From Symploca sp. SIO2E9 (lineage in GTDB: Bacteria > Cyanobacteriota > Cyanobacteriia > Cyanobacteriales > Coleofasciculaceae): a DNA stretch of 64,000 nucleotides. The stretch lies in the NCBI GenBank assembly GCA_010692645.1, contig JAAHGS010000022.1, positions 1 through 64,000 of the forward strand. Direction: 5' to 3'. The notes below the pieces were generated by a model. That model made no database searches. It had not been told where the DNA came from and saw nothing but the letters and a program-made list of their open reading frames with translations. Both the position numbers and the translations under genes were made by a program. Positions 25,637-35,083 of this stretch are shown here, one piece after another. Positions within the stretch are counted from its first letter, which is position 1; every line of letters begins with the position of its first letter.

Positions 25637-26518
25637 GTGAACCTTGAATGGTCCAATTGTTCAGACACTCAGAGAGCGATTGACTCAATAGGGGGAGTGC
25701 CGAAGGCAATCGCGCTTTTGCGTCAGTTTCGGGTTCTGCGCCACCCGACTGATGCCCTCGATTATCTTCGTGATCGCTTTACCTCCTATCGCCTCCTCTC
25801 CCTCTACCACCATTTCTTTCCCGAGGAATTTGCTAACTCTCAAGCCAGTCCCTATCCACCGATTGACCAAGACGAAATCTTATACACGCCTAAGGAATGG
25901 GAATTCCTGACCTTGGTTAATGAATGCCTATTTCCCCTACCTTATCTCGACTTTGAGGAATACGAATACTCTCCCAATAGTCCTAACGAGATTTTAGTAA
26001 CTCCCTTGGGTTTGGGTTGGCTCGACGATGAAGGCGTAGAATCCTTACGTCGAGGCTTTCGAGTCCTGTTTCCCTTCACTGAACTGGGCAGGAACTATCT
26101 GGAAGAATACGACCAATTCGGAGAGGAATGGTATCAAGAAGAATTTGAATCCCCCATCAGTTTTGCAGATATCGCTCACACCCATACCGTCAACTCCAAA
26201 CAGTTCAGGCACTTGTGCCATGAACAAGGAAAACCGCTCAAATTTGCTCCCTTGACCCTCAAACTCATTGATTTGTCTACCCGCAATGTCTGGCTAGATG
26301 AATCGGGAGGATGGATAAACAGCTACTGCGGCACTACCCTGACTTGGTCGAAGCAAAACGTTAACTACCTAACTCGAAAACATCGCCAAGCCGAACGCAT
26401 TATTGATGCTGTCATGGAATTTGTCAACTGGCTTGAACAAGACTTGACCCCCCGATTATTTCAAATCTTGCAACTATGGAACAGCGCTTCCTCGACTCAC
26501 AAACCCTCGCCGAGATAA
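25637..26518 (+). CDS. PRTRC-cassette hypothetical protein (protein F position)
   Basis: 293 residues from a GTG start 3 bases after the preceding stop. No domain was recognised. It is acidic and aromatic (WEFLTLVNECLFPLPYLDFE, then LEEYDQFGEEWYQEEFESPI). It carries a possible HTH-like stretch, FADIAHTHTVNSKQFRHLCH, at about 175-194. It overlaps the E2-like gene by 43 bases, so it is a true member of the cassette and could correspond to PRTRC protein F or be a lineage-specific extra. No catalytic motif is seen. Confidence 0.5.
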   Translation: MNLEWSNCSDTQRAIDSIGGVPKAIALLRQFRVLRHPTDALDYLRDRFTSYRLLSLYHHFFPEEFANSQASPYPPIDQDEILYTPKEWEFLTLVNECLFPLPYLDFEEYEYSPNSPNEILVTPLGLGWLDDEGVESLRRGFRVLFPFTELGRNYLEEYDQFGEEWYQEEFESPISFADIAHTHTVNSKQFRHLCHEQGKPLKFAPLTLKLIDLSTRNVWLDESGGWINSYCGTTLTWSKQNVNYLTRKHRQAERIIDAVMEFVNWLEQDLTPRLFQILQLWNSASSTHKPSPR

Positions 26519-27195
26519 TCGCTTCTCCACCGCACCAACTGCAAAACATTCAAGCTGAACTCTTATTTATCGGCGATACCTACGTTTTTCATTACCGAGA
26601 AAAAGACCAGGATGTCTACAAATGCCTCTCTCCTGACTCACTCAGGCAAGCCTTCAATAATCAACCTCTTGACTCTGGTTGGCTCCCAGCCAACGTGATA
26701 CGCCACGGCAGCAACCACAATGGTCAGTGGAGCCTGATGTTCATACCAGCCAAACGACACACCCTCAGTTTTGAGCGTGAGCAGCTCCAAATTCCGCTCC
26801 CGCCCCTCGTCTTTATGGGGATGGGTAAAACCTACTGGCTGTGGGCGATTAAAAGCACAACCTTTGACCCAACTGCCAAAGTTTTTCACGCTCCCCTACC
26901 CAATGTCAATATTTATCCCCCTGGTCAAATTTGTTGGGGCAGTAACAACCCCCCAACAGCCAGTCCCCCTCAAATTAACCAGGCTTGGACGCTCTTTATC
27001 AATAGCCAATTTAGCAATCACTACGCAGAGCGCAAATCCCAACAATTCCCAAGCAACATCACCAAACAACTCCAGCAACTACACGCCAAAGTCAGAGTTT
27101 CAAAGCGCTGTCGCTATCCCTGCCGTGACTTAGTCCCTATCGGGAACAGAGGCGAAACCCTTGAACAACTTTTGGAGGGAATTTTACTGCCCTAA
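26476..27195 (+). CDS. PRTRC protein B, E2-like (ubiquitin-conjugating fold)
   Basis: 239 residues. The middle carries the family series WLPANVIRHG, WSLMFIPAKRHTL, LQIPLPPLVFMGMGKTYWLW and then APLPNVNIYPPGQICWG. The last part is striking: P-N-V, eight residues, then G-Q-I-C (P142 to C153), the spacing of the HPN...G.IC active site of E2 enzymes, making C153 the candidate catalytic cysteine. E2-like PRTRC B proteins are predicted to carry a ubiquitin-like protein. It overlaps the preceding gene and precedes the JAMM and ThiF-like genes, so the set is complete for a Ub-like pathway. Confidence 0.82.
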   Translation: MEQRFLDSQTLAEIIASPPHQLQNIQAELLFIGDTYVFHYREKDQDVYKCLSPDSLRQAFNNQPLDSGWLPANVIRHGSNHNGQWSLMFIPAKRHTLSFEREQLQIPLPPLVFMGMGKTYWLWAIKSTTFDPTAKVFHAPLPNVNIYPPGQICWGSNNPPTASPPQINQAWTLFINSQFSNHYAERKSQQFPSNITKQLQQLHAKVRVSKRCRYPCRDLVPIGNRGETLEQLLEGILLP

Positions 27196-27271
27196 AAAGC
27201 GGGTGCGACGTGAAAAAGTTTGATCTTGGTTTTTGTTGCAGAGGGGCAGGGAGCAGGGGGCAGGGAGATTA

Positions 27272-27394
27272 TCATTTTAAAACCCAAAGAGATGGAAACT
27301 TTTTGGATTGTACAAATATTTTCATAGCGGCTTCAAATGCCATTTGGTAAACTTCCAAGTTTTCATGGTTTTTAATTGGCTCTTTTTTCTCCAT
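27272..27394 (-). pseudogene. Truncated four-helix-bundle (S23/IVP-type) protein
   Basis: The minus strand from 27394 reads MEKKEPIKNHENLEVYQMAF, then EAAMKIFVQSKKFP, and ends after 40 codons. IKNHxxLEVYQMAFxAAMxIFxxSKKFP is the opening of four-helix-bundle proteins of the 23S rRNA intervening-sequence type, common in cyanobacteria and usually about 120 residues long. Only the first helix remains, so it is a remnant. It lies in the 289-base gap between the E2-like and JAMM genes together with GGGGCAGGGAGCAGGGGG filler (27243-27264), and so is an insertion into the cassette. Confidence 0.65.
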
Positions 27395-27484
27395 CCCCCA
27401 AGCTCCCTGCTTCCCTACTTTCTTTACAGCAATCCCACTTGTTCGCATCGCTCCTGAAAAAGCTCCCTTGTCCCCTAATTCCCT

Positions 27485-28144
27485 ATGCAACTCATTGATC
27501 ACAAGATTATCCGGCAAACCCCTCTACCGCCTCACACCAGTAGCCTATTCGAGTATCTCTTCGCTGGGAAGGGCGTTTTCGTCAGAGGCGTGCGACCAGG
27601 ACTGCAAGTTATCATGCCCGTACATCTCTACAATATGCCAATTCGGGGACTGTCTGAACTCAAACCCCAACTAAAGCTCGAACCTTACCCTATCCCCAAA
27701 GATATCCTCATCTCTATTTGGCGACAGAGTTGTCTCGCTCGCAATGACCGAGGATTAATTGAAATCCTCTTTCACATTCAGCATCGTCGCGACGGCTGGG
27801 AGTTACGAGTTCCCGAACAAACCCAACAAACGTGGCAATGTCAAACCACACAACCCTACCACGAAGCGATCGCCGAATTCCATTCTCACGGTTCTGGCAC
27901 TGCCTCCTTCTCCGCCACAGATAATGCTGAAGAGGATGGCTTTCGTCTCTACGGCATTATTGGTCGGCTTCATACCATACATCCAGAAATTCTCATCAGA
28001 GTTGGGCTATTTGGACACTTCCTGATTGTGCCAGCCTCTTGTGTTTTTGACTTACCAGATTTCCTCATCGATGTGGCAGTTCGCGACCAGATTGCTTATC
28101 AATATTACACAATTAATCATAATCACCATGAAACTCAATTATGA
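27485..28144 (+). CDS. PRTRC protein A, JAMM/MPN metalloprotease
   Basis: 219 residues. The JAMM motif is complete: Glu131, then H133-S-H135, seven residues, S143, two residues, D146 (EFHSHGSGTASFSATD). This binds zinc in deubiquitinases such as RPN11 and in bacterial JAB proteins. The N-terminal 100 residues, with QLIDHKIIRQTPLPPHTSSL and VIMPVHLYNMPIRGLSELKP, match the PRTRC A extension. It would process or remove the ubiquitin-like protein of this cassette. It overlaps the ThiF-like gene by 17 bases and follows a 289-base gap that contains a decayed insertion. Confidence 0.85.
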   Translation: MQLIDHKIIRQTPLPPHTSSLFEYLFAGKGVFVRGVRPGLQVIMPVHLYNMPIRGLSELKPQLKLEPYPIPKDILISIWRQSCLARNDRGLIEILFHIQHRRDGWELRVPEQTQQTWQCQTTQPYHEAIAEFHSHGSGTASFSATDNAEEDGFRLYGIIGRLHTIHPEILIRVGLFGHFLIVPASCVFDLPDFLIDVAVRDQIAYQYYTINHNHHETQL

Positions 28145-28985
28145 CTTTGTTGAAGCCAAACCGTTAGTGTTACCTATGCATGAAAAGGTTTCCCTCAACT
28201 TAATTGGCTGTGGCGGGACTGGTAGTTGGTTAGCCGCGAGTCTCTGCCGTCTGGCTCGGGTTTTGACGGAAAAAGGGAAGCCCACACAGGTTACATTTAT
28301 CGATCCTGATATCGTTGAGCAAGCTAATGTCACCAGACAAAACTTTTGCGATGCTGAAATTGGTTTAAATAAAGCTCAAACTTTAGCTGTGCGCTATAGC
28401 ATGGCTTGGGGGATTGAAATAACCGCTATCCCTCAACCTTTGGATAAAATGATGATTGATTCAGAGCAGACAACACTGACCATTTTAATTGGTTGTGTTG
28501 ACAATGCCCAAGCCAGAAATTCAATTGCAAATGCTTTAGAATTTCACCAACAATGGAGGTGTTCCCAACACGCAACTTCCTTTTGGTGGCTCGATTGCGG
28601 CAATCATGAAACCAGTGGACAAGTACTTCTTGGCTCTCATCTGAGTACCGAACCAGAATTTTACCAATTCCATGAACTCGGTTGTATTCGACTCCCAGCT
28701 CCCACACTACAGCATCCCGACTTACTCGTTCCCAGACCAGAAGAATTGAATAACCACAACCTATCTTGCGAACAACTGGCAATGCTCAATGCACAGAGTC
28801 TTGGCATTAACCAACGGGTAGCAGCCGAAGCAACAGAATATCTGATTCAATTAACAACTAGACAGCTTAAGCGGTTTGCCACTTATTTTGATTTAGCCAG
28901 TGGCAGTGCGAACTCGTATTATTTGGTGGAAAAAACCGTGCTCAAAGCCATTAATACTATTTCCCTCCAAGGTTTATACACATAA
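28128..28985 (+). CDS. PRTRC ThiF/E1-like adenylyltransferase
   Basis: 285 residues from ATG 28128 (MKLNYDFVEAKPLVLPMHEK). Codons upstream belong to the overlapping JAMM gene. The nucleotide-binding loop is LIGCGGTGSWLA (G27-S33), then FIDPDIVEQANVTRQNF with D59, N67 and R70-Q-N, and LIGCVDNAQARNSI, all hallmarks of the E1/ThiF/MoeB Rossmann fold. A CxxC zinc pair is not seen. The enzyme adenylates the C-terminus of a ubiquitin-like protein. In PRTRC cassettes it accompanies B, A and C proteins on plasmids, and the order here (C-like, F position, B, A, ThiF) fits. Last gene of the cassette. Confidence 0.87.
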   Translation: MKLNYDFVEAKPLVLPMHEKVSLNLIGCGGTGSWLAASLCRLARVLTEKGKPTQVTFIDPDIVEQANVTRQNFCDAEIGLNKAQTLAVRYSMAWGIEITAIPQPLDKMMIDSEQTTLTILIGCVDNAQARNSIANALEFHQQWRCSQHATSFWWLDCGNHETSGQVLLGSHLSTEPEFYQFHELGCIRLPAPTLQHPDLLVPRPEELNNHNLSCEQLAMLNAQSLGINQRVAAEATEYLIQLTTRQLKRFATYFDLASGSANSYYLVEKTVLKAINTISLQGLYT

Positions 28986-29099
28986 GTTATTGGCGAATTT
29001 AAGCCAGAGTGGATAGAACAGGCTTTGAACAAAATAAACAGGGAGGAAGGTGGCAAAGGAAATGTATTCTTCCCCCCTGCTCCCCCTCTCCCCGTTCTC

Positions 29100-29312
29100 C
29101 TAAAGATTAATCCAATAGTTTGGATTATCAACCTGGTCTTCTGTGACATTAAACAAGTTGGATAACTGTCTAGACTGACGCGGGAACTTAGGCTTCGGTT
29201 GGATGGGTTTATCCTCTTCATCATTAGTCCAGTCGAGGAAGTAGTCCAACCACTCTTGAGGGCAATCTGGATTGCCAATTTTTACTGGATTGTAACCTTG
29301 AGGAATAGGCAT
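29100..29312 (-). CDS. Small acidic hypothetical protein
   Basis: 70 residues, MPIPQGYNPVKIGNPDCPQE onward, with DYFLDWTNDEEDKPIQPKPK in the middle. Not recognised. It is soluble, rich in P, N and acidic residues. It lies opposite to the PRTRC genes in the space between them and the polymerase-like gene. The composition looks like a real protein rather than a shadow, but it has no partner visible nearby. Confidence 0.45.
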   Translation of the reverse strand: MPIPQGYNPVKIGNPDCPQEWLDYFLDWTNDEEDKPIQPKPKFPRQSRQLSNLFNVTEDQVDNPNYWINL

Positions 29313-29558
29313 AATTTACCCTATTATAAATGAGCATTATCGATATTTTTTGAGTTCTATCCTAACACTAATTTTTTTAATTATTAATTAATGCATCCCA
29401 AGGAATGCTCCAATTGGGTTATTTTTATCACCTCAATAGAGGAAGTTTTGAGTTCGCCTAGATTTTATCCTAAGGGTCAGTCACGCGATTTTCATTCGCT
29501 GCTATCAGACCTGAATCTATCGATGCTTTAATTTTGAATGCTTTAATTTTTAATTGCT

Positions 29559-32500
29559 GTGGAAATCAATGATAATCACACTCCGAAAAAGGTAGAATTT
29601 GTAAAAGGAGAAGGACTGAAAATTCCTGTCATTGATATGTCAATTACTGACGAAGACGGGAACCAAGGTCGATATCTAGCAGAGCCAGAAGTCCTGCGCA
29701 ACTCCATGCTCGAACTCTTATTTGAACCTGAAGAATTGGAGTCCCTAGTTATTGTAAAACCTGACAAAGACAACGACAGTTTAGACCCCTTAAAAGGCAT
29801 TGATTTTGGCAATGGAATTGCTCGCCGAGTCGCCTTCAGTTCAGGTAATAACATCTATTACGCTGATGCACAACTCTCTAAAAAACTGCTTGAACCTTTT
29901 AAAACTCAACCCGACCACGCTTGCCGCTACGGGTCACTCCTGGTGAGTACCTGTACCGAAGGTGCGCACTTACTTGATAGCACACAAGATGGAAAGCCGC
30001 TGCGGGTAAAAATTGTCAATTTTGAAAGCGATGACGCCGGTGAACGAACAGAAGCCGCCCAATACTGCACGGGAGACTGTCATGGTAAAATTTCACCCCA
30101 ACTGGCTAAAAAGCTGGGCTGGAGTGATAACCACCCTTTCCAGTTCCGCTTAAGCTGGATGAACAAATGGAGCCAACAAGAGAGCCACACCCCAGACATT
30201 AGTTTCCTAGCTAAGGGAACATTCCTCCCCGACGCTGAATTAACCGATAAGCAGGGCTATGACCTGATTATAGACCGCAGTTCCGTCAAAGGCATCGCTA
30301 AACATCAAATCGACGACTTGCTTCCCTGCGGCGACTACGAATTTCCCCAAATTGCCCTGGGAAACCGGGGCAATGCTAAAGTACAAGAGTACGAAAATTC
30401 CTGGCAATTTTCCATTTGGTATTCTGAAGCAGCAATCAAGGCTGATATAGTTGAGCCAAGCAAAACCGAAGCCAGAAAACTTGCTGCTCTGCAAAGCAAC
30501 CCTATAAAGCTGAAAAACTACCTGGTTAAACAATACGACAAGAAAGCCGCTTTTACCTCGACCCAGAAGGAGAATGAAGCCACTGACCTAGATCAAGACA
30601 GTGAAGAAGACCAACGCAGCGAATCCCGCATGATTTCCCTGCTGCGTCATGACCAATACGGACAACTGCTTGACTTTCCTAAAGTCGCTAGCTTTATGCG
30701 AGACCAGCTGGCGAAAAAGTGGCGAGATTTAGCGATTAAAGGAGCCGTGCATCACGGTTCGGCAATGGCTCAACCCTGCAACGACTTGAAATCTGGTACG
30801 ATTGTTGCTCCCCACCTCAAGCATGGCACCCAAGTCCTAGTCACTCGCTATCCAATTGTCTCTAAAGACAATATCCGCCGCTACACCGTAGATAACAAGC
30901 AACAGCCGGAATTACTCAAGTATCGAGGCTGTGCCTTCATTCGCCCTGACCAAGCCATGCAGCACCACCAGTGTGACTTCGACGGCGACCAACTGGTGAT
31001 TACCCCAGCCTCCAGAATGCCCCATATAGCGACAGAAACTCGCCACGCTAATCAAGAAAACGAATACGAACCCGTCCAAAAGCGCCAAAAGATTGACTAT
31101 ACCCAAGCCAAAGACGAGCAAGGCAAACTGAAATACACCAAACTGCGTCAGATTGCCGTTGCCATCGCCAAGAACAAAATTGGCTGGGTAGCCACCTTGA
31201 TTGGACGGGTGCAATCTTCTGTCCCCGAATCCGGACAACCGCCAGGTTTGTTCGAGCAAAAGAAGCGCCAGCTATTGAACAAACTGTTTGATGCCTTGCA
31301 AATCGAGGTAGACAGTCCCAAAAGCGCTACTCGCCTAGAAGATCATCATCCCAACCTGCTCAATACAGCGAAGAAGTGGTCACAGCGCTATCCCAGTCAC
31401 CTGTTTGACTTCAAAAAAGACGAGCGACTCTACAAAACCATGCCCATGCCTGCAAAAGGGGGAAATGCCATCAATGCTATCGCCCGAGATGCCGTCAACC
31501 CAGCCTGGGAACCGACTCGCATTCGCTCCCGCCACCGGGATGAGTTCCGCTATCTGTTCCCGCCACCAGAGGATTTAGAGGAACGAGAAAATTGGGAAAA
31601 GCATTACGTCAGCTGGGCTAAAGAGATGAAGGAGCGCTATCGAGAGGCGATGGGCGAAATCCACCAACAGCACGGTGATGATACCAAAGCTATCAAGGAA
31701 GCGGCTCTTAAGCTCTACGAAAGCTTGAGAGCTGATGTGGCAGAGGTATTCCCCAACCCAGAGTCGCGCCACATGGCAGCTGCTGCCATGTGGCATGTAG
31801 AAACCAGCAATCCCAACTTAAACCAACCCCGAAAAGCCTGTGCCCAGTTATCGCACCACTTGCAGATAACCTTTCATCTTGAACCGGACTGCCAGCGCTT
31901 GCACGAAGCACTGCCTCAAGACACTTACATCCTCAACGTCCCGTTTGATAAATTTGCAATAGATGAGGAGGGCAAAATTATCACAGACAAAAAGCGACAG
32001 CCCGTTGGCGAAGATTTAGCGGGGGAATGGAAAGCAGCCCTAGAGCGCAAAGGGATTGCCTATGAAGCCACCCTACACCCAGTGCTACCGATGGTCAACT
32101 TTGCCCTCCTTGACCCCAGCGAGAAGCTCATTGAAGTCCTCGAACAAAAGTTTGGTGACAACTTTAATGATATCGATGAGCTGGATTTAACCTATTGCGA
32201 CCACTTGGGTCAGACCAAAAACATCAGCAATCGCATTGTCCCACCTGTCGATTACACCTGGGTTGAATCGACTGAAGAGCAAACCCCCAAGTCAGCATTA
32301 GTCCTCAACTTATTTGCCGAAGAAATCTCTGAGCAACTGCAAGATTTCCGCTTTCAGCAAGCCGAACTCATCGGTCAAAAGTACAATGACTTCAAGGATG
32401 AGGACTTTGGCGACTCAAAGTGGCGAGGTAAAAGGGTCGCACTCGAAGTCGGGGCGTTGGATAATCCTAACGACTACCGTCACGGCAGCCCAATTGTCAA

Positions 32501-33047
32501 GCTCGATGGCAAACAACTGGCGATGTTCTCAACCAACTCTCCGAAATTGCCCATCGGTGCTAGCTTTGAAGCTACGATTGAACCCTCACCCAGAGGTTCA
32601 GCGCTGACTCTCAACATTAACCCAGAATCAGTGCAATTGAAAGCTGAAGCAGAAACGGAGCAAGCCTTGCCCAGCAGTCAGCGAGAGCGACTGAAAAAAC
32701 TTAACTTCCGCTTCAGTCAAGCAGCTGCTCAACCTGATATGAGAGATGCAGCAGCAGTGGCTTCTAGGGTATTACATGAGGCGATCGCCGAAAAGTATGC
32801 TGAAACCCGAAATCGCAAAATCAAGGTGGGGGATTGGACTGCCTTTGTCAATTCTAGAACTCAAGAATGCTTCGTGCGGGATAAAGAGCGCAGGGTTATT
32901 TTTCATTCTGACTTAAGCACGAATCAAGTGAACAAGGGGTTGTCGAAAGAGGACTCAATTAAGTTTGAGGAATGGGTAGGGCAGAAGGAAAAACTACGCT
33001 CTTTGAAAATTGCTACTTCTGTTGGCAAACGGGAAACTCAATTGTAG
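29559..33047 (+). CDS. Two-barrel (DPBB) RNA-polymerase-like protein
   Basis: 1162 residues from a GTG start. It carries both halves of a two-barrel RNA polymerase. First barrel: GDCHGKISPQLAKKLG (172-187), PFQFRLSW with R197 and FLAKGTF with K219, resembling the DGxGxIS..LA, QxRxxG and KG elements of eukaryotic RdRPs and the lysine-bearing barrel of the beta subunit. Second barrel: GTQVLVTRYPIV (R430, P432) and CDFDGDQ (D473, D475, D477), the equivalent of VLNRAPT and NADFDGD of the beta-prime subunit, whose three aspartates bind catalytic magnesium. Cellular cyanobacterial RNAP is multi-subunit with split beta-prime, so this is not a duplicate. It is alone in its transcript, 574 bases after the ThiF-like gene, with a terminator behind. 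Template, product and role (transcription, or priming of replication or transfer) are unknown. Confidence 0.8.
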   Translation: MEINDNHTPKKVEFVKGEGLKIPVIDMSITDEDGNQGRYLAEPEVLRNSMLELLFEPEELESLVIVKPDKDNDSLDPLKGIDFGNGIARRVAFSSGNNIYYADAQLSKKLLEPFKTQPDHACRYGSLLVSTCTEGAHLLDSTQDGKPLRVKIVNFESDDAGERTEAAQYCTGDCHGKISPQLAKKLGWSDNHPFQFRLSWMNKWSQQESHTPDISFLAKGTFLPDAELTDKQGYDLIIDRSSVKGIAKHQIDDLLPCGDYEFPQIALGNRGNAKVQEYENSWQFSIWYSEAAIKADIVEPSKTEARKLAALQSNPIKLKNYLVKQYDKKAAFTSTQKENEATDLDQDSEEDQRSESRMISLLRHDQYGQLLDFPKVASFMRDQLAKKWRDLAIKGAVHHGSAMAQPCNDLKSGTIVAPHLKHGTQVLVTRYPIVSKDNIRRYTVDNKQQPELLKYRGCAFIRPDQAMQHHQCDFDGDQLVITPASRMPHIATETRHANQENEYEPVQKRQKIDYTQAKDEQGKLKYTKLRQIAVAIAKNKIGWVATLIGRVQSSVPESGQPPGLFEQKKRQLLNKLFDALQIEVDSPKSATRLEDHHPNLLNTAKKWSQRYPSHLFDFKKDERLYKTMPMPAKGGNAINAIARDAVNPAWEPTRIRSRHRDEFRYLFPPPEDLEERENWEKHYVSWAKEMKERYREAMGEIHQQHGDDTKAIKEAALKLYESLRADVAEVFPNPESRHMAAAAMWHVETSNPNLNQPRKACAQLSHHLQITFHLEPDCQRLHEALPQDTYILNVPFDKFAIDEEGKIITDKKRQPVGEDLAGEWKAALERKGIAYEATLHPVLPMVNFALLDPSEKLIEVLEQKFGDNFNDIDELDLTYCDHLGQTKNISNRIVPPVDYTWVESTEEQTPKSALVLNLFAEEISEQLQDFRFQQAELIGQKYNDFKDEDFGDSKWRGKRVALEVGALDNPNDYRHGSPIVKLDGKQLAMFSTNSPKLPIGASFEATIEPSPRGSALTLNINPESVQLKAEAETEQALPSSQRERLKKLNFRFSQAAAQPDMRDAAAVASRVLHEAIAEKYAETRNRKIKVGDWTAFVNSRTQECFVRDKERRVIFHSDLSTNQVNKGLSKEDSIKFEEWVGQKEKLRSLKIATSVGKRETQL

Positions 33048-33221
33048 TTTATCGGGAATCGCCCAGTGGTCATGAGTTTAAGGGACAGGACTCCTCTGAG
33101 CATAATCGCCTTACCGCGTTGATCTATTGAAAATCGGCGAAAAGCTAGTTTACCAGGTAAACCCTATTGAAAACGCTTAGCAGTTTAAACCGAATGGCTT
33201 GACGGGTTGACAAGCTAGCTC

Positions 33222-33248
33222 AAGCTGCTGTAGTGGCAGCTTTTTTTT
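33222..33248 (+). terminator. Intrinsic terminator of the polymerase-like gene
   Basis: Stem AAGCTGC (33222-33228) / GCAGCTT (33236-33242) followed by an unbroken T-run to 33248. It lies 175 bases after the polymerase-like stop codon in the 320-base gap 33048-33367, which contains no gene. Confidence 0.75.
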
Positions 33249-33367
33249 GCTCATGACATCCCAGCAGACAACCCCTTTGGACTATTAAAACTCACCAATT
33301 GGGTGAAGTCAGAACAAAAATGCTGTGACTAAATTACCAACAAATGTACAGATAAATTAGATAAATC

Positions 33368-35083
33368 ATGGTTCCTTACGCCCAAAGAAAAGGAAAAAAA
33401 TCCCGATATCTAACTGCTGATACCGAAACCGGCGAGAAAATTCTCAACTACATGAAAAAACGCTGCGACAAAGCCCTCGCCTACTGTATTGATCAACAAC
33501 TAACAACCGTCGAAGATTTTACCGAAGCTTTAGAACAACTCACTCAAGCCGATGGCAAACCCGGAATTAGTGTCGAACTCAGCAGAGGTGGATTAACCCT
33601 AACCATGACTGACCACCCAGAACTTGGCTCGACTACTGGGAAGTATATGATGCAGCACCTGGGATTTGATGAGGAGGAACAAAAACGATTCACCGTCGCC
33701 GGAATTGAAAGCATACTCAATCCTGAAAAAAGTAAGTCCAAGTCCCAAGAATTAGATAGTTTACTAGATGATTTAGGCGATGCTGAACCAGCTCCCAAAT
33801 CTAAGTCTAAGTCTCAATCTTCATTTCAAAAAAATGAACAAATTGGCGACTTACTGAACCAACTCGACGAAAGTGAAAAAACAGGCAATGAACTAGATGA
33901 CTTGCTAGACCAACGTGGTGGTGGCGATAAGCCTAAAAAAAGCCAAAAAGCTAGCAAAACAGCCCCTACCCAATCTCCTCCCCGTGCAGAACAACCACCT
34001 CAGAAAAAACCAAACATCGGTATTGACGACATCCTTGATAGCGCAGCACAAATCAGTGCCCAAGCTGCCAGGCAAAGTAGTGAGGTAGACGGAACCACTA
34101 TCGGCGGAATCAGTACCCAAGCTGCTTTTCTTGCTGCCATCGTCGGTAAAAAATCAGCTCAAGCTATTATCAAAACAGCAAAAGAAACTGGACAAAAACG
34201 ACAACTTGCCCAGATAATTACAAGACTTAAGGCTCAAAGTGAACGGGCTGACGAGCTGGCTGAGCGAGCTGATCAACTCAGTGAACTAACTGAAGAAGCT
34301 CCCCTAGAAACTGAAGCTGAGGAAGCTGAAAATAAAGAGGTTCAAGAAACTGAATCGGCAGGGGAAGCTTTAGTCAAAGCCGTCAATCAAGTCCATGATA
34401 AAATCAATCAAACAGACATCAGTGAAAACAAAAACGACAAGATTGAAATAGACAAAAACGCTAGCTTCCAAGAACAACTAGCCCAAATTACTGCTGCCTT
34501 AGACCGCATTGACCAAAGATTAGATAACCTAGAAAGCCGCATTGAGGCACTCGAAGGTCAAATGATTGCATCAAATGTCAGTGAAGGGCAGAAGGAACAT
34601 CAAGAAACAAAGACTCTAACCACTGACATTGAAGAAATCGTAGACGAACCGTTTATCATTTCCACTGCACCCGAAACAGCTAATCCACCGCCAAAAACCA
34701 TGCTAGTTCAAACCACAAACCAAAAAGAAAATTTAGCTGTAGAATGTGCTAGTACCCTGCTAAATCTATACAACAATGCAGAAAAAGAAGCGATCGCAAC
34801 TGGTGAAACGATAGAAGACGGTGTTGTTTTGGGCGAAGAAGCCATTCTCTACGCCACCAAAGATGGCGATTCTGTAACAGTTAGCCTTGAGACTTACAGT
34901 GGTGAGGAACTATTCTCTGCCGTACAAAAGGAACAAGAATGGCAAATTACCAATGACTTGCTGAGTGATGAAGATCAGAAGACAATTATCAATCTGCCTA
35001 AAAGTCTAGAAGAGGCGGAAGCACAAGAGACTGAACCTGAAACACCAACCCCAGCTAAAAAGCGACAGGAAATGGAAATGTAA
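33368..35083 (+). CDS. Coiled-coil plasmid protein, unknown function
   Basis: 571 residues. A folded N-terminal part of about 120 residues (VPYAQRKGKKSRYLTADTET, then KYMMQHLGFDEEEQKRFTVA) is followed by a long disordered S/K/D/Q region (about 125-225) and an Ala-rich helix (QISAQAARQSSEVDGT). A coiled coil then follows (about 275-345 and 365-405, the latter LAQITAALDRIDQRLDNLES). The C-terminal 150 residues have a small folded part (CASTLLNLYNNAEKEAIATG). No enzyme motif was recognised. It sits between the polymerase-like gene and the T4SS genes, all on the plus strand, and may be an accessory of either. Confidence 0.6.
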   Translation: MVPYAQRKGKKSRYLTADTETGEKILNYMKKRCDKALAYCIDQQLTTVEDFTEALEQLTQADGKPGISVELSRGGLTLTMTDHPELGSTTGKYMMQHLGFDEEEQKRFTVAGIESILNPEKSKSKSQELDSLLDDLGDAEPAPKSKSKSQSSFQKNEQIGDLLNQLDESEKTGNELDDLLDQRGGGDKPKKSQKASKTAPTQSPPRAEQPPQKKPNIGIDDILDSAAQISAQAARQSSEVDGTTIGGISTQAAFLAAIVGKKSAQAIIKTAKETGQKRQLAQIITRLKAQSERADELAERADQLSELTEEAPLETEAEEAENKEVQETESAGEALVKAVNQVHDKINQTDISENKNDKIEIDKNASFQEQLAQITAALDRIDQRLDNLESRIEALEGQMIASNVSEGQKEHQETKTLTTDIEEIVDEPFIISTAPETANPPPKTMLVQTTNQKENLAVECASTLLNLYNNAEKEAIATGETIEDGVVLGEEAILYATKDGDSVTVSLETYSGEELFSAVQKEQEWQITNDLLSDEDQKTIINLPKSLEEAEAQETEPETPTPAKKRQEMEM

